Assembly: GCF_000720115.1 (NCBI RefSeq)
Contig: NZ_JOIR01000033.1
Coordinates: forward strand, 1-64,000
Origin: Streptomyces sp. NRRL F-2580
GTDB lineage: Bacteria > Actinomycetota > Actinomycetes > Streptomycetales > Streptomycetaceae
Length of the DNA stretch: 64,000 nt
Direction: 5' to 3'
Part shown: positions 16,997 through 23,990 of the stretch, one piece after another
Numbering within the stretch: the first letter of the stretch is position 1
How the letters are laid out: each line of letters opens with the position of its first letter
Program-made: the position numbers and the translations under genes
The notes under the pieces: model-generated
Databases searched by the model: none
Told to the model about the DNA's origin: nothing
The model's input: the letters and a program-made list of their open reading frames with translations, nothing else

Positions 16997-17935
16997 GTGA
17001 GCCAGCCCCGCCGCACCTCTCGTCGCCGCGCGTGGACTGCGCTCACGCTGCCTGCTCTCCTGTGCGCACTCGCCGCGTGCTCCGGCGGCCCCGGTGACGA
17101 TGCCGCCGCGCCCGGCCCCAGCGCGTCGCCGACGCCGTCCGGACCGCCGGGAACCCTGTTCGACAACTTCCACTACAGCGGGGCCGACGACCCCTCGCTC
17201 GCCGCGCACGGCTGGGAGGTCCGCACCGGGGAGGGCGGCCCGGGGATCAAGGACAGCTGGTCCGCCGCGGGTGCCGGCTTCCCCTCCGACACGACCGCCC
17301 AGGGGGGCAGGGTCCTGCAGCTGCGGTCCTCCACCGACGGCACCAAGCAGGGCACCAAGCAGGTCGAGGTGCAGAGCACCGGCAGCACCCTCTTCACGGG
17401 GACCTTCGCCGCCCGGGTCCACTTCAGCGACAAACCCACGAGCGGTCAGGGCGGCGACCACGTCGTCCAGACCTTCTTCCCGATTTCCGCCTCGGACTCC
17501 TCGGCGAACTACAGCGAACTCGACTGCGAGTACCTGCCGAACGGCGGCTGGGGTTCGGTGGGTCCGCGACTCGACAACGTCAGCTGGTACAAGGCCGATC
17601 CGCCGGACCGGGTCAGCCACACGCTCAAGCAGCACCTCGAGGGCTGGCACCTCATGATGATCACCGCCGTTGACGGAAAGGTCACTTACTCCATGGACGG
17701 CAAGGAGCTGTTCACCAGCTCCGGCAAGTACGTCCCGCGCGAGAAAATGGACGTCCATTTCAGCAATTGGCTCATCGACCTTCCCTTCGCCGGTGGTACG
17801 CGCACGTGGGACATGAAGGTCAACTGGTTCTATTACAAAGCCGACGAGGCCGTTTCCCAGGCGGATGTCCAAAAGACGGTGGACGGCTTCTACGGTGCCG
17901 GCACCGACTACATCAACACCGTGCCCAAGTCCTGA
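16997..17935 (+). CDS. GH16-like lipoprotein
   Basis: A 312-residue exported lipoprotein. The signal peptide ends in a lipobox LAAC with C28, preceded by arginines that suggest Tat or Sec export. The mature domain has a concanavalin-like pattern, and the motif ELDCE (E174, D176, E178) matches the GH16 catalytic signature ExDxE. The enzyme may cleave or bind an extracellular polysaccharide; position opposite the deacetylase/GT2 operon suggests that polymer as substrate. The GTG at 16997 was chosen because AAGGAG lies just upstream; the frame extends further left without one. Confidence 0.75.
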   Translation: MSQPRRTSRRRAWTALTLPALLCALAACSGGPGDDAAAPGPSASPTPSGPPGTLFDNFHYSGADDPSLAAHGWEVRTGEGGPGIKDSWSAAGAGFPSDTTAQGGRVLQLRSSTDGTKQGTKQVEVQSTGSTLFTGTFAARVHFSDKPTSGQGGDHVVQTFFPISASDSSANYSELDCEYLPNGGWGSVGPRLDNVSWYKADPPDRVSHTLKQHLEGWHLMMITAVDGKVTYSMDGKELFTSSGKYVPREKMDVHFSNWLIDLPFAGGTRTWDMKVNWFYYKADEAVSQADVQKTVDGFYGAGTDYINTVPKS

Positions 17936-17960
17936 GCCGGGCTCGGGCCCGCACGTGGGC

Positions 17961-19571
17961 TCAGGGCCCGATCTCGAACTCGGGTGCCTCCAGGCTGTTC
18001 AGGCACGCCGTCTTCGGCGCGGCCGGGTCGTCGAAGAACGAAACGGCGATCTCCTGGGCGCACTTCGAGGTGGCGAACACCACGTGCGGCTCGTACGGGA
18101 TGGTGACCACCTTGGCGTTGGGCAGCGTGCGGGCGACGTACGGCCCGTTGTCCGCCCCGGTCTGGGAGTCGAACCCGCCCGACAGGGCGAGCGTCGGGAT
18201 GTCGCCGCGCGTGGCGTCCCGGATCGAGGGCGGCGCCGCGGGAACGTCCCAGGCGGCGCAGTCCGGGTGGAGGAAGGTGAGCTGCGGAGCCTGGGCCTGT
18301 ACCGAGCGGGGGAACGACGGGAAGGCTTCCTGTCCGCCCTTGAGCGCTGCGGCCCGGCTCTCGTACGGTGTCCACTCGCTGCAGAAGACGCCGTAGACCA
18401 GCCCGTGCGCGACCCTTCCCATGGCCTGCGGGCTGAGCTTGCCGCCCGCCCACTGCCGGGCGATCCGCTGCGGTTTGCCGTGCGCCAGCTCGTCGAGGGC
18501 GGCGGGAACCTGGGGCGCCACGTGGGTGGCGGAGGTCATCCAGTTCACCAGGGCCCCGCCGTCCAGGACGACCTTCACCGGCTTGTCGCTGCCGGGGAGC
18601 GTGACGGTGGTGGTGACCGGCTCGGCTTCGAGTGCGCGGACGAGCCGCTCGAAGGTGGCCGACAGGTTCGGATACCGCTTGTTGCATGCCGGCTGCTCCG
18701 CGCAGGCCTTGAAAAGGCCGTCGAAGCCCTGCCGGGCGCTGCTCCAGGTCGCGGCCGACCCGGACCTGGACGGCGGCAGTATGCCGTCGAGGCCCACCGA
18801 GCGCAGCCCCTCGGGGTGCAGGCGCATGTAGACCAGCGCCAGGTGTGTGCCGTAGGAGATCCCGTACAGGTTCCACTGCCCGATGCCCAGCGCGCTGCGC
18901 AGGTCTTCGTAGTCGGCGGCGCTCTCGATGTCGTTGTAGGCGGCGAGGTCGACGCCGCGGGCCGCCAGTTGGTCGCGGCAGGCCTTCGTGGCCTCGACGT
19001 GCAGGCGTTCGGTGGAGGGTGCGTCGTGGACGAGGCCGACCGCGCGTGCGTTGAACTCGTCGATGTTGGGGCAGAGGGCGTTCGGGTCGGCCGAGTACGT
19101 ACCGCGCTGGGACATGAAGATCACGTCACGGTCGCGGTTCAGGCCGCCGTCGATCGCCATCCTCGCCTCTCCCACGGCGTCGTCGCCGGGTCCGCCCGCG
19201 AGCCACACGATGGGGTCGGGTTTCGGGGTGTCGGACGCGGCGGGCACGATCGCGACGCCGAGCCTGATCATCTTGCCCGTCGCCTCGGCGCGGTTCTCGG
19301 GCACGGTGAGGGTGCCGCAGCGGGCCCCGTCCAGCTCCTCGATCGGCTCCGGCGTCTTCGGGCAGGGACCCGGTTCGAAGCGGGCGTCGCCCACCGTCCG
19401 CGCGACCGTACCGATCGGCGCTCCGGGGCCGGTGGTGGCGTCGGTGCGTGACTGCGCCCCGGCAGGCGCCGCTAGCAGGCCGGTCACGAGGACACCTGTC
19501 GCCATGGCGGCCGACGTGGCTGGGAGTCGTCGTACGGTGCGGCGGCGACGGGACGGTTGCCGGCGTGTCAT
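17961..19571 (-). CDS. Secreted alpha/beta-hydrolase, tripeptidyl aminopeptidase-like
   Basis: A 536-residue secreted serine hydrolase. The signal peptide has twin-arginine-like Arg runs and ends near AAPAGAQ. The alpha/beta-hydrolase core holds the nucleophile elbow GISYGTH with S239 and the oxyanion region WLAGGPGDDA. The C-terminal TAP-like domain ends with paired cysteines, typical of the Streptomyces SlpD/SlpE and tripeptidyl aminopeptidase group. It probably removes short peptides from extracellular substrates. It follows a close paralogue by 12 bases, so the pair is one transcription unit produced by tandem duplication. Confidence 0.85.
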   Translation of the reverse strand: MTRRQPSRRRRTVRRLPATSAAMATGVLVTGLLAAPAGAQSRTDATTGPGAPIGTVARTVGDARFEPGPCPKTPEPIEELDGARCGTLTVPENRAEATGKMIRLGVAIVPAASDTPKPDPIVWLAGGPGDDAVGEARMAIDGGLNRDRDVIFMSQRGTYSADPNALCPNIDEFNARAVGLVHDAPSTERLHVEATKACRDQLAARGVDLAAYNDIESAADYEDLRSALGIGQWNLYGISYGTHLALVYMRLHPEGLRSVGLDGILPPSRSGSAATWSSARQGFDGLFKACAEQPACNKRYPNLSATFERLVRALEAEPVTTTVTLPGSDKPVKVVLDGGALVNWMTSATHVAPQVPAALDELAHGKPQRIARQWAGGKLSPQAMGRVAHGLVYGVFCSEWTPYESRAAALKGGQEAFPSFPRSVQAQAPQLTFLHPDCAAWDVPAAPPSIRDATRGDIPTLALSGGFDSQTGADNGPYVARTLPNAKVVTIPYEPHVVFATSKCAQEIAVSFFDDPAAPKTACLNSLEAPEFEIGP

Positions 19572-19583
19572 CAGGCCTCCCGG

Positions 19584-21140
19584 TCACTTCGGGATGATCG
19601 TGAACGGTGCGGGCTCGAGGTCGTCCACGCACGCCGTGTCGGGCGCGGTCGGACGAGCGAAGAACGAGGCCAGCACGCGCTGCGCGCAAGGGGACTGCGG
19701 GACCACCCAGTGGCCGATTCCGGGAACCTGAATGGCGGTCGAACGGGACAGGTTGTGGGCCACGTCCTTCGCCCAACTCGCCCCGGTCTTCACGTCGAAC
19801 GTGCCGGAGACGACGAGTGCCGGCACCGAGCTGACCGTGGCCACCCGCTGGACCTCCGCGCGGTCCGGAACGTTCCAGATCCCGCACACCGGGTACTGGA
19901 AGGGCAGCTGCGGCACCTGGGCCAGGACCGTGTCCGGCCACCCCGGGAAGGCCTTCTGCCCCGACTCCAGCACGTCGGATTCCGTGTACCCCGGAGCCCA
20001 CTCGCCGCACGCTATCGAGTTCGTCAGACCGTGTGCGAACTCGCCGACCTTCTGGACCGAACCGGCCGCGCGGGCCTGCGCGAAGCGCTCCGGGTTTCCG
20101 CGGCCGAGTTCGTCGAGCGCCGCCGGGATGTCCTTGGGCCGGGGGGTGAAGGCGACGATCAGGTTCAGCAGCGCGCCCCCGTCGAGGACGACCTTGACCG
20201 GCTTTCCGCCGCTCGGCGGCGTGACGTTCAGCGTCAGGGGGTGGGCCTCCAGCTTGCGCACCTGCTCCGTCAGCATGCCGGGGAGGTCCGGGTAGCGGTC
20301 CTTGCAGGCGGGCTGCGCCGCGCACGCCTCGAAGATGTTGTGGACCCCCTCGGCGGTGCTGGTCCATGTCCACGGCAGGGTCACGACCTGGGGAGGGGTG
20401 ATCGAGTCGATCGCCAACGCGCGGATTCCCTCGGGGTGCAGGCGCAGGTACGTGAGGGCCAGGTTGCTGCCGTAGGAGTACCCGTAGACGTTCCACCGGG
20501 GGATGCCCAGCGCCTTGCGCAGCTCGGCGAAGTCCGCGGCGTTCTCGGTGCTGTTGTAGGCGCTCAGATCGACGCCGTCGGCCGTCAGGCGGGCCCGGCA
20601 GTCCGTCACCGCCTTCAGCATGAGCTGCCGCGCCTGCTCCGCGTCATAGCCCAGGCCCACGGCCTGCGCGTTGAACCGGTCGACCTCCGGGCAGGCGAGG
20701 TTCGGCTGGTCGTAGAGGTTGCCGCGCTGGGCCATGACGATCAGCTCGCGGTCCTTGTTCAGGCCGGAGTCGACGAGGAAGGGGATGTCGTCGAACGTGT
20801 CGGCGCCCGGGCCGCCCGCCAGGAACACCACGGGGTCCTGTGCCGGCTTCGCCGGGTTGACGGCCGGAATGACGGCCACGGCCAGCCTGATGGTCCGGCC
20901 GCCGGGGCGGGAGCGGTTCTCGGGGACCTCCAGGAAGCCGCACCGGGCGTTCGCGAGCGCTTCGATCGGTTCGGGCGGCTTCGGACAGGGACCGGGCACG
21001 AACCGGGACGGGGCCGCGGTACCGGACCCGCCGGCGGACTGGGCGAGCGATGACGCGGCGCCGCTCGGTGCGGGGCCGAACGCCGCCAGGCAGACCAGAG
21101 CCGCCGCGGCGGTCGCCGCGTGGATGCTGTGCTTCTGCAT
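19584..21140 (-). CDS. Secreted alpha/beta-hydrolase, tripeptidyl aminopeptidase-like (paralogue)
   Basis: A 518-residue paralogue of the next gene downstream. It shares the block order FVPGPCPKPPEPIEAL, FLAGGPGADT, GYSYGSNL with nucleophile S222, KVVLDGGALLN, and the TAP-like C-terminal segment IPGIGHWVV-type, here PGIGHWVVPQSPC with the catalytic His. A signal peptide precedes about residue 30 (APSGAAS). The start at 21140 has AGGAACGGG upstream. It is the first gene of the two-gene unit. Differences in the acyl pocket suggest divided substrate ranges, which cannot be resolved from sequence. Confidence 0.85.
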   Translation of the reverse strand: MQKHSIHAATAAAALVCLAAFGPAPSGAASSLAQSAGGSGTAAPSRFVPGPCPKPPEPIEALANARCGFLEVPENRSRPGGRTIRLAVAVIPAVNPAKPAQDPVVFLAGGPGADTFDDIPFLVDSGLNKDRELIVMAQRGNLYDQPNLACPEVDRFNAQAVGLGYDAEQARQLMLKAVTDCRARLTADGVDLSAYNSTENAADFAELRKALGIPRWNVYGYSYGSNLALTYLRLHPEGIRALAIDSITPPQVVTLPWTWTSTAEGVHNIFEACAAQPACKDRYPDLPGMLTEQVRKLEAHPLTLNVTPPSGGKPVKVVLDGGALLNLIVAFTPRPKDIPAALDELGRGNPERFAQARAAGSVQKVGEFAHGLTNSIACGEWAPGYTESDVLESGQKAFPGWPDTVLAQVPQLPFQYPVCGIWNVPDRAEVQRVATVSSVPALVVSGTFDVKTGASWAKDVAHNLSRSTAIQVPGIGHWVVPQSPCAQRVLASFFARPTAPDTACVDDLEPAPFTIIPK

Positions 21141-21290
21141 GTGATCCCGTTCCTCTGCCGACATCGGCGGCGGCCCCACCGGGCCGGGCCGCAGCGGTAT
21201 GGACGGAACGCTCCCTCTCGACGCTACTCGGTGGACCGTACGCACGCACTCGGGGCGATCAGTACCCCGTGGTCGCCGGCCGGCCGTTGG

Positions 21291-22631
21291 TCAGGCGGCC
21301 TCGATTCCTGCCGCGGTCCGCCCCATCGTCAGCGCCAGACGTCGTACGCGGCGCCAGTCCATCGGGGGCGCGGCGCGCGGGACGCCGGACCGGTGGCGTG
21401 GCACGCGCACGCGCAGGGCGCCGGGTTCGAGGCGGCAGCGCACCGGGGTGGCCAGCGTCAGGGCCTCGCCGTCGACGCCGACCGGGATGACGGGAGCGTC
21501 GGCGTCGACGACGACCTCTCGGGCGGTGGCCTCGGTCAGCCCGCGGCCCTGCCCGCCGCGCAACAGGAGTTCCGTGGCTTCGGCGGCGTTGGCGACGCCG
21601 ACGCACAGCACCCCCAGCTCGCCGGAGTCGAGCCGCCCTCGGCGTCCCAGTCCGGCCGAGTCGCCCCGCTCGTAAGGGTTGTTGCTCACGAGCACGGCTT
21701 GGGGGCCGTCCTTGGTCAGCGCACCGGCACGGACGGTCAGCCGTGCACCGCTGTGGTGGGTCAGCAGGTCCGGCAGCATCTCCAGGATGGTGCGGGCCTT
21801 GTCGTCGCGGTAGGCGGGGCTCTGCACGACTTCCGCGTACACGCCGAACGAGGCGTTGTTGAGGAAGACGCGCCGGGCGCTCCGGTCCGCGGGATCTCCC
21901 GCGTGGAGATAGCCCACGTCGATGCGGAGTTCGACGCCGTCGGTCAGTGCCTCCAGGCACGTGGAGGGGTCCTGCCGGTCCAGGCCCAGATCCATGGCGA
22001 AGTGGTTGCGGGTGCCCGCGCTGACCACCACGAAGGGCAGGCCGTGCTCCACGGCCACACCGGCGACCAGGGCTTGCGTGCCGTCGCCGCCCGCGACGCC
22101 GAGCAGGTCGGCGCCGTCCCGTACGGCCTTGCGCGCCAGCTCGGCCACGTCCTGCCGCCGGGCCGGATCCAGTACGACGACCTCGGCGCCCAGGGCCCGG
22201 GCGCGCTGTGCCAGGTGGAACTTCTCGACCTTCCCGCCGCCCGAGCGCGGGTTCATGATCAGGAACGGCCGTTGGGCCCGGCCCGCGGAGCGTTCCGGCA
22301 TGCCGGGCCGGGTGTCGTCGACCAGCGCGGCCCTGCCCGCGGACACGGCCAGCGCCCACAGGGCGAGCGAGACCAGCACGACCCAGAGAAGCCCGGCAGC
22401 CGTGTACAGGATCAGGACTCCGAGCGGCGCGGCGACCGCCAGCAGTGCGGCCAGCGCCCGGATCCAGCCGGTGTGGGTGAGCAGCCACCACCCGCCGGCC
22501 GCCGTGAGCACCAGCCCCGCCCACCCCACGCCCATGAGCACGAGGCTGCCGAGCCCGGCGAAGACCACCAGCACCGCGATGGCCGCCGTGCCCGCCGCCA
22601 GGGCCAGTCGCGCGGCCCAGCGCCTGCTCAT
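21291..22631 (-). CDS. Diacylglycerol kinase-like lipid kinase with membrane domain
   Basis: A 446-residue protein with four hydrophobic helices in the first 115 residues and a C-terminal DAGK catalytic domain. Motifs are FLIMNPRSGGGK (nucleotide site), GVAGGDGTQALVAG (catalytic GGDGT), SAGTRNHFAMDLGL and VGVDGEAL near the end. Such enzymes phosphorylate diacylglycerol or related lipids at the membrane. The ATG at 22631 is preceded by GGGAGGT at six bases, an excellent ribosome site. It lies just downstream of an antiporter remnant on the same strand. Confidence 0.88.
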   Translation of the reverse strand: MSRRWAARLALAAGTAAIAVLVVFAGLGSLVLMGVGWAGLVLTAAGGWWLLTHTGWIRALAALLAVAAPLGVLILYTAAGLLWVVLVSLALWALAVSAGRAALVDDTRPGMPERSAGRAQRPFLIMNPRSGGGKVEKFHLAQRARALGAEVVVLDPARRQDVAELARKAVRDGADLLGVAGGDGTQALVAGVAVEHGLPFVVVSAGTRNHFAMDLGLDRQDPSTCLEALTDGVELRIDVGYLHAGDPADRSARRVFLNNASFGVYAEVVQSPAYRDDKARTILEMLPDLLTHHSGARLTVRAGALTKDGPQAVLVSNNPYERGDSAGLGRRGRLDSGELGVLCVGVANAAEATELLLRGGQGRGLTEATAREVVVDADAPVIPVGVDGEALTLATPVRCRLEPGALRVRVPRHRSGVPRAAPPMDWRRVRRLALTMGRTAAGIEAA

Positions 22632-22689
22632 GGGGCAACCTCCCACCGCTCGACGGCTGCCGGACAGGACATTCGACGTCCTCTTCAGG

Positions 22690-23070
22690 CTACGGGCGGT
22701 CACCCTGCGCAGCACCTCCGCCCGGGGCGCCCCGGCGCCGACCCGGTGAGGCGGCTGCGGCTTTCTCGTACCAGCGGCCGTACCGCTCGGCGAGGGGTAC
22801 GTCGGAGACGTCGTGCAGGAGGACGCTGAGGCCGACGGTGATCGCGACCACCCGCCCCAGCAGGCCCACCCCCGGAACGTGTTCCTCCAGCACGAGCAGC
22901 GCCAGCACCACGGACGCGAGACCGCGTGGCCCGAACCAGCCGATGTACGCCACCGTGCCGGGGCGCAGTCCGCTGCCGGCGAGCGAGAGGACCACCGGCA
23001 GCATCCTGACGACGGGGGGGCTCAGCACCGCGACAGGCAGATCCGCCGGCTCAGGTGCGAGCGCCGCGGG
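22690..23070 (-). pseudogene. C-terminal remnant of a cation:proton antiporter
   Basis: The readable 112 residues from 23028 (and open frame back to the preceding stop) match only the end of a CPA1-type Na+/H+ antiporter: RMLPVVLSLAGSGL, AYIGWFGPRGLASVVLALL, and a last helix LGRVVAITVGLSVLLHDV. A complete protein has about 400 residues and 10-12 helices; here the N-terminal two thirds are missing and replaced by the mycothiol-enzyme gene. There is no ribosome site. It is most likely a deletion remnant. Confidence 0.75.
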
Positions 23071-23073
23071 GCG

Positions 23074-23847
23074 CTAGAAGGCGGAGTGGGCGAACCACTG
23101 GGTGAGCAGGTCCTGGTCGCCGTGCAGCCGGAAGGCGTCGTCCCGGCGGTCGAGGCGGCCGTAGAGGAGGAGCAGGAGGTCGGCGGCGGTTCCCCGGACC
23201 GTGGCGTCCGCCGCGCGGGGCCCGGCGTCGTCGGACACCAGGGCGAAGCCGTCGGGGCGCAGGCCGACCAGCCAGTCGCCTTCACCGTCGCCGTCGCCCT
23301 CCGTGCAGCTGAAGCGGATGGTCCGGTCGGCGGCGCGCAGTTGGGCGGTCAGCGGCGCGAAGGAGGACGCGAACGGCAGGTTGGTCAGGAACTCGTCGAT
23401 GCCGTCGACGGCCAGCGCGTGGTCGACCTGCGGCGGGAGCCCGAGCGCGAGTTGGGCGTCGACCCGGTGGACGAGGGTCTCGAAGAGCATGCGCCGGACC
23501 CAGAACCGGGCGTGCTGGTCCACTCCCCAGGCCCACATGGGCGTGTCCAGGTCGGTGGCGGCGAACACCCCGGCGGCCTCCGCCGCGCTCGCGGCCAGCC
23601 AGTCGGGCAGGCCGTCGGGCCGCTCCGGCAGCCGCAGGTCCACCTCGCGGCTGGTCGGCGGCTGCTGGATGCGCCGGCGCAGCAGCTCGGTGAACCAGCG
23701 GTGCACGCTGCCGACGTGCCGTGTGAGGTCTTCGAGGGTCCAGCCGGGGCAGGTGGGCACCGGGGTGGAGAGGTCGGCCGCCTTGACCGCGGCGACGAAT
23801 GCGGCGGTCTCGGCTGCGACGGCCGCTCCGTGCTGGGCGGGGTTCAT
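23074..23847 (-). CDS. Maleylpyruvate isomerase-family mycothiol-dependent enzyme
   Basis: A 257-residue protein of the mycothiol-dependent maleylpyruvate isomerase (DinB-like) family. The N-terminal four-helix domain shows VPTCPGWTLEDLTRHVGSVH, containing one metal-ligand His, and further His in RRMLFETLVHRVDAQ. The C-terminal MDMPI domain contains GTAADLLLLLYGRL. It presumably catalyses a mycothiol-linked transfer or isomerisation; the substrate is unknown. The start at 23847 has GAGGAAGG upstream, and a good promoter lies at 23930-23959. It stands between the exporter operon and the antiporter remnant. Confidence 0.85.
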   Translation of the reverse strand: MNPAQHGAAVAAETAAFVAAVKAADLSTPVPTCPGWTLEDLTRHVGSVHRWFTELLRRRIQQPPTSREVDLRLPERPDGLPDWLAASAAEAAGVFAATDLDTPMWAWGVDQHARFWVRRMLFETLVHRVDAQLALGLPPQVDHALAVDGIDEFLTNLPFASSFAPLTAQLRAADRTIRFSCTEGDGDGEGDWLVGLRPDGFALVSDDAGPRAADATVRGTAADLLLLLYGRLDRRDDAFRLHGDQDLLTQWFAHSAF

Positions 23848-23929
23848 GTCCGTGCCCTTCCTCTGCTGGTGCTGCCCCACGCGGCAATGCTTAAGGGGGT
23901 GGATGGTTTATCTCTTCAAGTAACAGGCG

Positions 23930-23959
23930 ACGGTAATTCTCAACCCTTGAGGATGTCAA
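23930..23959 (-). promoter_or_regulatory. Housekeeping-type promoter
   Basis: On the minus strand TTGACA (23959-23954) is followed after 18 bases by TACCGT (23935-23930). This matches the principal-sigma consensus (TTGACA, TAnnnT). It would drive the mycothiol-dependent enzyme gene with a leader of about 75 bases. It also shows that this gene is transcribed separately from the exporter operon. Confidence 0.6.
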
Positions 23960-23990
23960 CTTTCCGCACCCCGGGCCGCACCCCCGCCCG

